Shown: positions 16,757 through 25,350, numbered from the stretch's first letter. The stretch: DNA of 64,000 bases from Nocardioides halotolerans DSM 19273 (GCF_000422805.1 NZ_KE383923.1:319296-383295), one strand, 5' to 3'. The notes: a model not told the origin generated them from the sequence alone. Numbers and translations are program-made.

Positions 16757-17955
16757 GAGGCCGCGGCCTGCTCGTCGTCCTCGCCATCGAGCCGCTCGTT
16801 GACGATGTCGTTGGTGAAGATGGAGTAGGTCGCGAGGTGTTCGGCGGTCGCGTCTGCGTAGAAGCCGAGGTGACGCTTCCATCGGCCCACCGCGAACTGG
16901 GCGTTGAGAGCGTTCAGGTCGGCGACCTGGATGTTCCGGTCGTAGTCGTCGCGCTCCTCGGCCGGCGCCGGCAGGCGGCCCAGCGTGCTGGTGGTGTCCG
17001 CGTCGACGTCGGCGAAGGTCACACGGAGGAGGCCGGAGAGCTTCCCGTCGATCTCCTCGACACCCATCCCGACGTCGATGAACGGAATGTGCTGGGCCAG
17101 CAGGTGTGCCGCGATCTGGTGCTTCACGGTCGCGTCGTCCATGCAGAGGAACACGAAGGTGGCGTCGTCGAGCAGCGACAGGTTCTCGTCGGTGATGTGC
17201 ACGGGTTCGGCGGTGATACCGGTGTGCATGTTGCCGTACATGTCGGCGAAGTAGTTGACCTTGTACGGCCTCTGCTGCAGCTGCTCCAGGGTCGGTGCAC
17301 CGGGAGCGCGAAACGCGTTGTGGTTGTCGAAGACGTCGCCGTCGATCAGCAGGATGCTGGTGACAGGTGTCTTGGCGACCTGGTCGAGAACGTATCCGCC
17401 GGTGCCTCCGAGGCCGACGATCGTCAGGTGCTGCCCGGTGAACACACTGTTGAGCCGCGCGAGGCCGGCTCGCGAGGTCGCCGTGTCGCGGTAGTTGAAG
17501 GGCAGGTCGTCCTCGACGTCCTGGAACGCGGCGCCGGGAGTGGCGGTAACGGTGGGGTCGAGGGCCATGGCCGGGTGGCTCACGATGCGCACGTAGGCGG
17601 TGACCTTCTCGTACTGGCTCGGGTAGGCGCCGGACGCTGGCTTGCTCGAAAGCATGAAGCTGGCGGCGGTCTCGGCATCCACAGCGTGGGTCTCCGGGTT
17701 GGCGCAGCTGAGCTGCTGACCGTGTTCGTTGCACGGCGCTCTGCCGACGAACCAGATGCGGTGGTCGGTGCTGGAGACCACCCGGTCGCCGCTGACGGTG
17801 ACCGGGTAGGCGACCTGCCCGTACGCGACCGTCTTGTCGGCGGTCGCGTACGGGATGCGGCGAACTACGAGGTGCCCGCCGGTGATGGTGACGTCGTATC
17901 CGTCGTCGAGCAGACGACGGACGTCCTCGTCACGAGCGAGAGGTGCGGTAGACAT
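16753..17955 (-). CDS. ThiF/E1-like ubiquitin-activating adenylyltransferase
   Basis: A 400-residue protein with an N-terminal domain (about residues 1-140, DUF6791-like: GGHLVVRRIPYATADKTVAY, cysteines C75 and C84) and a C-terminal ThiF/E1 domain. The ATP-binding loop is GLGGTGG (181-187), the acidic site IDGD (204-207) and the NHNAFR motif 211-216 with its Arg finger; C271 in FLCMDD lies where ThiF/MoeB-type proteins place a conserved Cys. The enzyme is expected to adenylate the C-terminus of a ubiquitin-like protein, here the gene just upstream, whose 3' end it overlaps by 26 bp. No separate E2 gene is present, so the N-terminal domain may do that job; this is untested. Confidence 0.85.
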   Translation of the reverse strand: MSTAPLARDEDVRRLLDDGYDVTITGGHLVVRRIPYATADKTVAYGQVAYPVTVSGDRVVSSTDHRIWFVGRAPCNEHGQQLSCANPETHAVDAETAASFMLSSKPASGAYPSQYEKVTAYVRIVSHPAMALDPTVTATPGAAFQDVEDDLPFNYRDTATSRAGLARLNSVFTGQHLTIVGLGGTGGYVLDQVAKTPVTSILLIDGDVFDNHNAFRAPGAPTLEQLQQRPYKVNYFADMYGNMHTGITAEPVHITDENLSLLDDATFVFLCMDDATVKHQIAAHLLAQHIPFIDVGMGVEEIDGKLSGLLRVTFADVDADTTSTLGRLPAPAEERDDYDRNIQVADLNALNAQFAVGRWKRHLGFYADATAEHLATYSIFTNDIVNERLDGEDDEQAAAS

Positions 17956-18214
17956 CGAAGACCATCTTGTTCTTGACCTTGACGCTGTGGCCCGCCGTCA
18001 GCGAGCCCTCCGCCTTCTCGTCGTGTCCGCGGGTGTAGCGGACCGTGACCTCCTCGCCGTCGCCGACCGGCTGGCCGGCGTAGGCGAGTTCGACGCACTC
18101 CTCGTAGGAGATGGTCTTCTCGGCCCACTGGTGCGGGCGGGTATTGACGAGGATGCGCACGGTGCGGTCCTCGTGTTCGTGGCCCTCGGTGGGCTCTGTC
18201 TTGGCTGCCGTCAT
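17930..18214 (-). CDS. Multiubiquitin-family ubiquitin-like protein (single domain)
   Basis: A 94-residue protein: an acidic/His-rich tail (1-17) and one beta-grasp domain (about 18-90) matching the Multiubiquitin family (PF14452). Recognisable parts are VRILVNTRPHQWAEKTISYE, EEVTVRYTRG and GHSVKVKNKMVFDVYR. It ends RTSRS without a terminal Gly-Gly, so either this family's C-terminus is activated in a different form or it is trimmed first. A very strong ribosome site (AGGAGG, complement of 18220-18225) lies 5 nt before ATG 18214, suggesting high expression compared with its operon neighbours. Confidence 0.85.
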   Translation of the reverse strand: MTAAKTEPTEGHEHEDRTVRILVNTRPHQWAEKTISYEECVELAYAGQPVGDGEEVTVRYTRGHDEKAEGSLTAGHSVKVKNKMVFDVYRTSRS

Positions 18215-18298
18215 GGCATCCTCCTAGGTGTCGTGTCGAGCGCCTCTCTTGCGCCCTCACCTAGTAGTCGATGTAGCCGGCCAGGGCTTTAGCGGGCG

Positions 18299-19318
18299 TC
18301 ACTCACAATCGACACAGATGCCGTTCGCACCGATGAGGTGCTTGGCCTTAGTCATGCCGCAGGCCGAGCACTCGTTCGTGTTGGCCGCGCGTTGGGTGCA
18401 CAGGCAGCCGCCGCACTTCGGACAGAAGAGTCGCTTGCACTCCGGGCATGGATAGCCGCGGGCCTTCTGGATTCCGCCGCAGCAACGAATCTCTGCTTCG
18501 GGACGGTTCACGAACTCCGTCGGTGCGTCGAAGTGAACGGCTTCGACGCCCCACAGGTCACGGTCGGCGAAGACGGCTACGACGACGCGATCAAGCCCGA
18601 CCGCGTCGACGTAGTACTCCTGGCGCGCGCCCCATGACGTCGTCCAGAAGGTCTTCCCTCCGAATCGCCCGCCAGAGGGGACTCGGGTCAGGGGGTGCCC
18701 TTCCGGGACGGTCTGGCCGGGCCAGGGGATGGCGCTGGGCCATCCGTCAAGCGGATCCGGCTGCACGCTGGAGTAGCTCACCGTGTTCTCGTCACGCTCG
18801 ATGATCACGACCGCCCCAGTGCCTGGGAGTCGACGGGCCATCGCGATAGCGCAGACGGGTCTGCTCCCGAGGCTCTCGTCGCCAAGCCTCAGGACGGCCT
18901 CTGCGGAGACGTGGCCGCCAGCGAGCGCGGTGTCGACCGAGTCGCGCGGGATGAGGAGCGTCTGGGCGACCGCGTCGCAGATCGTCTCGTGCAGACGGTC
19001 GCTCTCGTCCTGGGTGCTGAGCCAGTCATAGACGTCGTCGACCTGGTCGACCAGCCAGTGACCCAGTTCGTGGCCCAGGGTGAAGTTCTCGCGGCGGTTG
19101 CCCGTGGGCCTGTACAAGACCACACCGTCCTTGAAGTACGACTGACCGTCGCACCAGCCGCCACCGGGACGCGCGTCAGCCAGGTGGTCCGCGCGCCTGA
19201 CGGTCAGGCCGAGGCTCTGCTCGAGCGTCTCCAGCGGCTCGTGCGCGAAGCGGTCGCGGGCAGACTGCGGCAGCGCCGAGAGCGCAGCCGTCACGCAGTC
19301 ATCGAGAGTCTTGATCAC
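18299..19318 (-). CDS. ImmA/IrrE-type metallopeptidase with C-terminal zinc ribbons
   Basis: A 339-residue protein. The peptidase domain contains the zinc-binding HELGH at residues 83-87 (FTLGHELGHWLVDQVDD) and later AVAQTLLIPRDSV, the ImmA/IrrE pattern. From about residue 277 the chain holds many Cys pairs (CC, CPEC, CPKC, CLC, CSAC, CVDC), i.e. two or three zinc ribbons not usual in ImmA/IrrE. It starts at GTG 19318 and overlaps the upstream HTH gene by 20 bp, the classic arrangement of an ImmA-type protease with its target repressor. In this operon it might also process the ubiquitin-like protein in place of a JAB peptidase; that is inference. Confidence 0.85.
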   Translation of the reverse strand: MIKTLDDCVTAALSALPQSARDRFAHEPLETLEQSLGLTVRRADHLADARPGGGWCDGQSYFKDGVVLYRPTGNRRENFTLGHELGHWLVDQVDDVYDWLSTQDESDRLHETICDAVAQTLLIPRDSVDTALAGGHVSAEAVLRLGDESLGSRPVCAIAMARRLPGTGAVVIIERDENTVSYSSVQPDPLDGWPSAIPWPGQTVPEGHPLTRVPSGGRFGGKTFWTTSWGARQEYYVDAVGLDRVVVAVFADRDLWGVEAVHFDAPTEFVNRPEAEIRCCGGIQKARGYPCPECKRLFCPKCGGCLCTQRAANTNECSACGMTKAKHLIGANGICVDCE

Positions 19319-19976
19319 GCTGGTTCATCTCGCTGAGGGAGACCACTTCGGCCAACGACGCGAGCATCTGGTCCAGGTCCGGGTGGCCTCCCCGGTTGAC
19401 GGCGGCCGGCACGCGCGCGGCGAGCGTGGCACGGGCGGCCGCCAGGCTCGACCGCTGGATGAGTGCCCAGCGCCGTGCGAGTGACTCGAACGCCGGAGTC
19501 TGCACGAGTTCGCGAAGGGCTACCTCGAGTGACGTCGGTCGGCGTTCGCTCGTGAGCCGCTGAACTGACGTGTTGAGAATCTCCGCGATTGCGCCGATCA
19601 AGGCAGGTGGAACGTCCAGGCCGCCACTCGATGTCCACGCGAAAACGTCTCGGGTCTCTACTTCCCAATGGCGACCCTTCAGCCGCGTCGCGACGTCACT
19701 GGCGCGCAGACTGGCCTTGGCCATCGCTGCCTTCAGCGCAAGCGAGTCGAGCGCTCGATTTGGGTCGGGGACCAAGCCCAACTCCGCGGCCACCGGGTCT
19801 GCTTCCAGAGCGGGAGCACCACTGCCGAGCTCCCAGATCATCTCAGCGACATGAAGGAGGGACTGAGCTTCGTCCCGCGACGGCTCGTCAAGGTCGTCAA
19901 GGGCCGGCATCTTCCCGGTGCGGACGTACTCGTCGACGAGAGCCTCGAAGCGCGGGTCTTCGTTCTCCACGGTCAT
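19299..19976 (-). CDS. HTH-type protein, putative partner of the ImmA/IrrE peptidase
   Basis: A 225-residue protein with an acidic N-terminus (ENEDPRFEALVDEYVRTG) and a central helix-turn-helix-like part, ALKAAMAKASLRASDVATRL followed by PPALIGAIAEILNTSVQRL, similar to XRE-type domains. The C-terminal 80 residues are helical without a known motif. It sits 4 nt after the sigma-factor stop, with GAGG overlapping the gap, and overlaps the metallopeptidase gene. In ImmR/ImmA-like pairs the protease cleaves the HTH protein to induce genes; by analogy this one may act as repressor or anti-sigma regulator. The family assignment is tentative. Confidence 0.6.
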   Translation of the reverse strand: MTVENEDPRFEALVDEYVRTGKMPALDDLDEPSRDEAQSLLHVAEMIWELGSGAPALEADPVAAELGLVPDPNRALDSLALKAAMAKASLRASDVATRLKGRHWEVETRDVFAWTSSGGLDVPPALIGAIAEILNTSVQRLTSERRPTSLEVALRELVQTPAFESLARRWALIQRSSLAAARATLAARVPAAVNRGGHPDLDQMLASLAEVVSLSEMNQRDQDSR

Positions 19977-19980
19977 CTCC

Positions 19981-20526
19981 TCACCACCCTTCGATCCCTT
20001 GCTGTTCGAGTGCTGCGCGAAGCGTCGTCAGCGCGGCCTTCGTTATCTGACTGATCCGACCCTCGGAGACCCCGAACTCCGCCGCGAGCTCTCGAAGGGA
20101 GCGCTCGTGCACGAACCGCCGCCACACGATCTGCCGGTCTCGAGGGTCCAGGTCGCCAAGCGCGTCCCAGAGCAGCCCGCCGACCCGTTGGTTGTCGACC
20201 GCGCTGGCCACGTCCTCTGCCAGGAACTCGTCGCTCGCGAGGCCCTCGGTCGTCTCCTCGATGAGCTCGCCGCCGTCGTGCCGCACCCGCGCGGAGTCGA
20301 GCAAGTCCAGGGCGCGCCGCTTGGCCGTGGCGACCATCAGCGCCTCCCAGTTCGTCACGCTCTTGGGCGGCGACGCCATCAGAGACCGCATCGCCTCTTG
20401 CACCACGTCAGCGGCGTCGCTCTCGCGACCCGCCTCGCGAAGGACCTTCCTGGCAACGCTCCACATCTTGTCCTTGTGCTTGGCGTACAGGGCAGCCCAG
20501 TCCGGCGGAGGTCCTCCGCTGCTCAT
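19981..20526 (-). CDS. Sigma-70 family (ECF-like) RNA polymerase sigma factor
   Basis: A 181-residue protein starting at ATG 20526 (MSSGGPPPDW), preferred over an in-frame codon at 20592 because it has a GGGAG ribosome site. Region 2 is ALYAKHKDKMWSVARKVL to about residue 75, with DVVQEAM in place of the usual DLVQ motif. Region 4 is DLDPRDRQIVWRRFVHERSL to KAALTTLRAAL, including the HTH LRELAAEFGVSEGRISQ. It is the first gene of the operon that continues with HTH protein, metallopeptidase, ubiquitin-like protein, E1 and DUF6527, so it probably drives its own operon when released. Confidence 0.85.
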   Translation of the reverse strand: MSSGGPPPDWAALYAKHKDKMWSVARKVLREAGRESDAADVVQEAMRSLMASPPKSVTNWEALMVATAKRRALDLLDSARVRHDGGELIEETTEGLASDEFLAEDVASAVDNQRVGGLLWDALGDLDPRDRQIVWRRFVHERSLRELAAEFGVSEGRISQITKAALTTLRAALEQQGIEGW

Positions 20527-20627
20527 GACCGACCCCGCTCCCTGCGGCAGCTCTACCGCGGTGGATGGCCCTTCAACATGTAGTCGAATCAAGCGCCATG
20601 GACTTTAGTCGCCCTCCCGCGCCTGGT

Positions 20628-20649
20628 CTGGTCAGTAACAGCTGACCAG
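20628..20649. terminator. Inverted repeat after the transposase-like operon
   Basis: Perfect 8-bp arms CTGGTCAG / CTGACCAG with a 6-nt loop. It sits 40 bp past the stop of the gene at 20689 and 100 bp upstream of the sigma gene. It may end the upstream operon or be an operator for the sigma operon; there is no clear T-run. Confidence 0.45.
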
Positions 20650-20688
20650 GGCTTTCACGTAGCTGGACCCGCTGACGTCTAGGTCGCC

Positions 20689-21693
20689 CTATTGCTGCCG
20701 CCGATCCGACGGCCGCCGGCTTCTGTCGCGGGCGACGTTGCGTCGCCGACCTCTGGCGAGCCGTGCTTGGAGTTGTTCGCTGGCTAGGGAGTGCTGATCG
20801 ACATTGGCAAGCCCGCTGATGGCTTCGGCTTCCCGGGTGACAAGGTTCCAGTCCTTCTCTCCCCCGGTGCGTCGCCGGATGTAGTGGGTGCGCGCTTCTG
20901 GGCTCCAGGTCGGGTCTGGGAGGTAGAGCGGCAGTTGGGCGTTGCGGCGTGGGCGTGCGGCTGCGCAGACGACGACGATCGCGAGTGCGGGTTCTTCGAG
21001 TCGACCTGAGCGGGTGGGGCACGACCAGATGGCGCCACGGCAGCCGTTGTCTCTGGCTTCGACCAATTGCGTAAACAGCTGTTCGTCGTCGTTGATGCGT
21101 GGGTCCTTCTTGATGGCGTTCCACCAGTGTCGGCCGAGCTCGAACCTGTCGAGCCAGTACTGCTGGTCGTCGAAACGGTGCTTTGGGCGCCAGCGCATCT
21201 GGATCCAGGCCTCCGGGCCGAACGTGATCCCGGGTGGCCAGTCGGCGGGGTGCCGACGTGGCTGCTTGCCGGTGCGGGCGGCTGGTCGGGTGGCGAGTTG
21301 CTCGAGGGCGAAGTCCCAGGCCATCGCTTCCGGGTCGCGTTCCTCGTGGTGGGCATCGTGCTCGCCGAACTCGTCGAGAAGTTCGAGGACGTTGACGTCG
21401 GGATCCTCAACGTCGTCGTAAGCGGCCGGCTCTTGCGCCCGTTCACCGGGCTCGAACTGGGCTTCCCACACGAGGTGGGGTGCATCCGGATGAAACAGCA
21501 GGGACGTGCTCTCTCTCCTGGTCTCGACGGCTCGGCGCTCCACTGCGTCCTGGGCCCGGACGAGTCGGGTCACCTCTGCGCGGGCTGATCTGAGGCGCTC
21601 GATCGGCGGCTCGGAGAGGTCACTGGGGTCGACCCGAGGGAAGGCCTGTAGGTGCGCGGGGGGCGGCCGGTCTGGCGATCGTGGAGCACTCAC
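20689..21693 (-). CDS. Hypothetical third gene of the first recombinase/transposase operon
   Basis: A 334-residue protein of unknown family. It starts at GTG 21693, overlapping the stop of the transposase-like gene by 4 bp (GTGA), so it is translationally coupled; a longer open frame upstream is Arg/Pro-rich shadow. Noticeable parts are an acidic stretch around residues 85-105, a Trp-rich centre (IQMRWRPKHRF, YWLDRFELGRHWWNAIKKD) and CRGAIWSCP followed by a hydrophobic strand LAIVVVCAAA. The tail is basic. The last residues could bind nucleic acid. No catalytic motif was recognised. Confidence 0.6.
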   Translation of the reverse strand: MSAPRSPDRPPPAHLQAFPRVDPSDLSEPPIERLRSARAEVTRLVRAQDAVERRAVETRRESTSLLFHPDAPHLVWEAQFEPGERAQEPAAYDDVEDPDVNVLELLDEFGEHDAHHEERDPEAMAWDFALEQLATRPAARTGKQPRRHPADWPPGITFGPEAWIQMRWRPKHRFDDQQYWLDRFELGRHWWNAIKKDPRINDDEQLFTQLVEARDNGCRGAIWSCPTRSGRLEEPALAIVVVCAAARPRRNAQLPLYLPDPTWSPEARTHYIRRRTGGEKDWNLVTREAEAISGLANVDQHSLASEQLQARLARGRRRNVARDRSRRPSDRRQQ

Positions 21694-23270
21694 GGACGTA
21701 CAGCACCTGGGAAGAGTCGTTCGTAGTGTTCGGACAGGACGTCGCGGTCGGCGAACAGGATGCTGGTCGTGAGTGCCTCGAGGTCGTCGGGGTGAAGGCG
21801 AGTCCTCTTGCTCGGCTTCTTGAGGACGCGCCAGAGCCGTTGGTGGTTGTGGATGGCTACGGCCGTGGCCGCCCACAGCGCCACGCCTGGCAGTCCCCAG
21901 ATGCTGTGCGTGTTCTGGGCGACGTTCGCGCCTTTGCGAGTGGTCAGGCTGGAGAAGACGTTCTCGATGAGGGCCCGGAGTCGGCCGTAGATGGCGACCC
22001 ATTCGGGGCTGAGCCGGGGGTAGACCTGATACCCGCGACCGAAGTCGGTGGGCTCGCCTCGGTCGTCGACCAGCGGCAGGTCGACACCTTGCGGCTGAGC
22101 GCACACCTCGGAGTCGATGCAGCGTTCCACGATCGGGGCTTTGTCCACGACCTGATCACCCCTTGCTCTGGTTCCAGGGCAGTTGAGGGTGGCGGGGTGA
22201 CTAGGCCCATAGGCCCGTCCGGGGCAGCCGACCAGGGCCGCGGGGTGGTCAAGCGTGGGGTCTGCAAGAAGGTGTGCGGCGTAGCAGCTCCGCCACCTTC
22301 CTGCCTTGCGGTACTTCGGGGCGTTGGGGAGCTTCCAGAAGGGGGTTGGAAGGTCGGGGTGCCACAGCCAGCAGTCGATGACGAGGAACCGCTGGAAGAT
22401 GCCGCGCTGCTTCTGCAGGTGTACGTGGAGGTCGTGGACGGGCCTGGCTCCGAGGGCGACCAAGCGGGTGCTGAAGTCGTACGGCGAGTAGCTGATGTGC
22501 CGATCGCCAATGACATGACGCAGGCTGCAGGTCTTCACGTGTCGCCGGTACAACCGAAGTGTGACCTCGCCTTCGGACTCGTTCGCGGGAACGAGTTCGT
22601 GATGCCTCACGACGCCAGGAACGAGGTACTCGTCGTCGATGGAGGCGCCGCCGATGCACACCAAGCAGAAGCCGAACACCTTCTCGCGTGGATCGCTCTT
22701 GGTCGGAGTGCGGTGACCGAGCCGCTGGTGGGGGCACCCTCCGAGGAATCGGTTGCGGAACCCATCGACGGCAGTGCCATCTTGAACATGAGCGTCGTGG
22801 AAGAGCGGAGGTAGAAGGCCCGAGGCATGCCTGTCGAGGAGGACCGCGCGACGCTCGTTCAATCGGCTGCGATCGTCGGGCTCGAGGAATGCACGGGTCA
22901 CCGGTGAGCTGTCGAAGTACTGACGGAAGAGGTCCCACTTGACGTGGAGGTGGTTGAGCACAGTGTCGTCGGATCCGCCGGTTCGCCCGGGCCGGACCTT
23001 GGATCGGGCGTGCGGTTCGCCGAACGCTCGGCGCGCCGCCTCTGGTAGGCGCCAGTAGCAGGCCGCCATCTCCTCGAAGGTGAAGCTCTGGCTGCGGACG
23101 GTGAGCATGAGGATGACCAGGAACCCCTCCCAGGACAGCCAGTGCCGCTGGCCGCGTTTGGGTCGGAGCTCCTGCTCGAGCACCACGGCCAGTCCGCCGC
23201 GACGGACGATCTCGGTATCCAGAGCGACTCGCCAGGGATCGATGGCGCCGATCTTGGGAAGTTTGCTCAC
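21690..23270 (-). CDS. DDE-transposase-like protein, first copy
   Basis: A 526-residue protein resembling IS1182/IS5-type DDE transposases in layout. Candidate catalytic residues are D164 (HVQDGTAVDGF), D256 (VIGDRHISYSPYDF) and E436 (LRALIENVFSSLTTRKG), followed by the typical late helix GVALWAATAVAIHNHQRL. A Cys-rich insertion lies at about residues 300-365. Its ATG overlaps the stop of the recombinase-like gene by 4 bp, and its own stop overlaps the next gene. No terminal inverted repeats were found around the operon, so it may be a domesticated or unusual element rather than a plain IS. Confidence 0.7.
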   Translation of the reverse strand: MSKLPKIGAIDPWRVALDTEIVRRGGLAVVLEQELRPKRGQRHWLSWEGFLVILMLTVRSQSFTFEEMAACYWRLPEAARRAFGEPHARSKVRPGRTGGSDDTVLNHLHVKWDLFRQYFDSSPVTRAFLEPDDRSRLNERRAVLLDRHASGLLPPLFHDAHVQDGTAVDGFRNRFLGGCPHQRLGHRTPTKSDPREKVFGFCLVCIGGASIDDEYLVPGVVRHHELVPANESEGEVTLRLYRRHVKTCSLRHVIGDRHISYSPYDFSTRLVALGARPVHDLHVHLQKQRGIFQRFLVIDCWLWHPDLPTPFWKLPNAPKYRKAGRWRSCYAAHLLADPTLDHPAALVGCPGRAYGPSHPATLNCPGTRARGDQVVDKAPIVERCIDSEVCAQPQGVDLPLVDDRGEPTDFGRGYQVYPRLSPEWVAIYGRLRALIENVFSSLTTRKGANVAQNTHSIWGLPGVALWAATAVAIHNHQRLWRVLKKPSKRTRLHPDDLEALTTSILFADRDVLSEHYERLFPGAVRP

Positions 23271-24460
23271 TGCCGGTGATGCCGAACCGGCCAGTCAACT
23301 GCCCAGGGCCCGTCCAACGTCGGCTCCGGAGGGCAGAGGACATCGAAGAACGCCGAGGGCGGAGGAACCTCCTCCACCAGCCGATACATCTGCCCAAGCT
23401 GCATGAGAACACCGGGGCCGCACTGAGCCACGAGCGCCAGCAACTGACACTGCACGCTCGCCCAGAACCGGTACGTGGCCACGAGCCGATTGACCTTCGG
23501 GACCTCCATGCCGTCGGGAACGACGACCGACATCATCATGTGCGCGACGATCTGCTGCCCTCGCGACATCGGGACCAAGTGCTTGGACTTGGCCCGCCGG
23601 GCCAGTTCGAGCAGGAGCGGCGCGTAGCGGCGGCGGACCACGAGCCATACGCCCTCCACACACACTTCCGCTCCCCCGTTCGGTGTCTCTCTGACGTCGG
23701 TTCCGCGGAGTGGCTTCATCTTGGTGCTGTAGACGCCGGCGCCCAGCGCGAGGCACAGGACGGCGAGGAGACCGTCGCGCAGGTTGGCGGTGGGCTGAGC
23801 CCACGCGAGGACGAAGTAGTCCTCCACCTCCGGGGCCTCGTACCGAGCCGGCGGCGGTGCCTTCCGGGAAGGGCTGCGACCGATCGCCTTCCACTGAGCC
23901 CGCTGGTCGGGGTGAAGGCAGCTGCCCATCTTGTCCAAAGCGGTGACGTACTGGTTGTTCGTCGTCGGTTCGTAGCCCATCTCGTCGAGCGCGTCCTGGA
24001 AGTCCGCCAGTGACGCCGCGCGCAACATGGACTTGAGGTCGAAGTCGACGTCGTTGGCCAGCCACCACAAGACAAGCAAGGTCATGCCATCGCGGGCGTT
24101 CGCTGCATGCGAAGCGCTGTTGAGCGCCTTCGGAATCAGCTCGCGCACCGCCCTGGTCTGCTCCTCCTGAATCGGTACAGGACTCGTCCACCCCGATCCG
24201 ATCGCGAGAATCGCTGCCTGGACCTTGGCGCTTTGCCGACGCCGCTGCGAGTTCGTGGTCACCCAACCCTGCGTCAGCGCCTGGTCCACCAAGCGATCAT
24301 CCGCGGGCCGGATATCTCCTCCGTGCTCATGAGCGCCACGCGTGGCCGCCGGCTCGGAGGTGAAGACGGGCGCCTGGAAGCTGGGTGAGGCCATGTCAGA
24401 CGCGGGAGCGGTGTGGACTGGCGTTGCCTTTGACGGTGATGAACGAGCTGAACGACTCAT
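23267..24460 (-). CDS. Degenerate tyrosine-recombinase-like protein, first copy
   Basis: A 397-residue protein with a likely core-binding domain (about residues 50-200) and a catalytic-fold domain (210-370). The segment LLAVLCLALGAGVYSTKMKPLRGTDV aligns in pattern with the tyrosine-recombinase box around Arg I, but the Arg is replaced by Y244; in the second box (NRLVATYRFWASV) the Arg II position is V327. It is therefore expected to bind DNA or protein rather than cut. The start at ATG 24460 has a strong GGAGGGG ribosome site 5 nt upstream. It is the first gene of a three-gene coupled operon. Confidence 0.55.
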   Translation of the reverse strand: MSRSARSSPSKATPVHTAPASDMASPSFQAPVFTSEPAATRGAHEHGGDIRPADDRLVDQALTQGWVTTNSQRRRQSAKVQAAILAIGSGWTSPVPIQEEQTRAVRELIPKALNSASHAANARDGMTLLVLWWLANDVDFDLKSMLRAASLADFQDALDEMGYEPTTNNQYVTALDKMGSCLHPDQRAQWKAIGRSPSRKAPPPARYEAPEVEDYFVLAWAQPTANLRDGLLAVLCLALGAGVYSTKMKPLRGTDVRETPNGGAEVCVEGVWLVVRRRYAPLLLELARRAKSKHLVPMSRGQQIVAHMMMSVVVPDGMEVPKVNRLVATYRFWASVQCQLLALVAQCGPGVLMQLGQMYRLVEEVPPPSAFFDVLCPPEPTLDGPWAVDWPVRHHRQ

Positions 24461-24998
24461 GCCGTCCCCTCCTGATCGAGATCGGAATGCAGCGGCAACG
24501 ATCCCGAATTCGGATGTTCCGTCAAGTCGTCGAAAAGGAGCGATTCAACATCTCGCCATCTGTCTATCTTTCTTTCTCACATTCTCACGTTCTCACCGTC
24601 ACACCTGCGGCCTGAAGGGCCCATCTGAGCGTGGAACTGGGGCTCCCACCCGCCTTCGCCACCCTGTGAAGGTGCTGCCGGCGTGCCGCTTTGAACTGGT
24701 TTTCGGGTCCTTTTGGCGACGAAATTCGGCGTCATCGGCGGGATATGCGGGCAATTGTATTTACCGAATCGTTATCGCGTACCTCCGTGTTGTCCCACTC
24801 GCCAGGCACTCAAAAGTGCTTCACGCGCGCTGCGGCGTTCCTCCTCTGAGCAGCGCTACCAGCCCCCGAGCGCGGGCGTAGCACCCTCCTCGCCTTGACC
24901 GCCTTGGCAACGACGGTCACTGCCGAACGCGAAGACGTCCTGCGCCAAGAGCCGGACCGCCCCGTGTCCGGCCGAGCGTCAAGACCCATCGAGGGGTC
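24461..24998. other. 538-bp lower-GC intergenic region
   Basis: This region lies upstream of the first recombinase/transposase operon. It contains pyrimidine-rich tracts (around 24560-24600) and an AT-richer patch around 24740-24780 (TTGTATTTACCGAATCG) that stands out from the rest of the window. It presumably holds the operon promoter and perhaps one end of a mobile unit. No gene is supported. Confidence 0.45.
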
Positions 24999-25350
24999 AT
25001 GACCACAACTCATTACTTGTCGCCATGAAACGAGGCGACAAGCCACGAACCTGCGGCGGACTCCCTGCGGAGGCGTGGGTCGCCGGCGACGGCTCGCACG
25101 CCTTGTCGAAGTGCACCAGCACCTCGCTGTCACCGCCGCCGAGCAGCGCAGTGACAAGCTGGACAACGCAGAGGCGACGTTCGAGCTGCAGGTGAACCTC
25201 GAGGCAGTGATCTCTGGGGAGTTCCCGGTCGCGTACGAAGACCTCTTCGTCACCTGGCCCGAGGGCGAGTCGACGGCCAAGCATCCCGCCGGCCGCTGGA
25301 CGCCAGCTGTGGAACCTGCGGTGCGCTGGGCAACTGTCGCCACGTCGACC
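24999..25350 (+). pseudogene. Degraded duplicate of the gene at 26423
   Basis: It begins exactly like the intact copy (GAGGGGTCATGACCACAA) but the frame stops after nine codons. Homologous protein sequence resumes in another frame (RLVEVHQHLAVTAAEQRSDK, then LQVNLEAVISGEFP and YEDLF), matching RLVDARRRLARTVAEQRSHE, LQVTLESLIAEEFP and YEELF of the intact gene. The end (ASCGTCGALGN, compare ACGICRTVK) is in yet another frame near 25309. At least two frameshifts and an internal deletion have inactivated it. Confidence 0.75.

Noticed and set aside
21694..22104. Upstream extension of the third gene of the first recombinase/transposase operon
   Set aside because: The extension is Arg/Pro-rich shadow of the transposase-like gene; GTG 21693 overlapping the upstream stop is the natural start.
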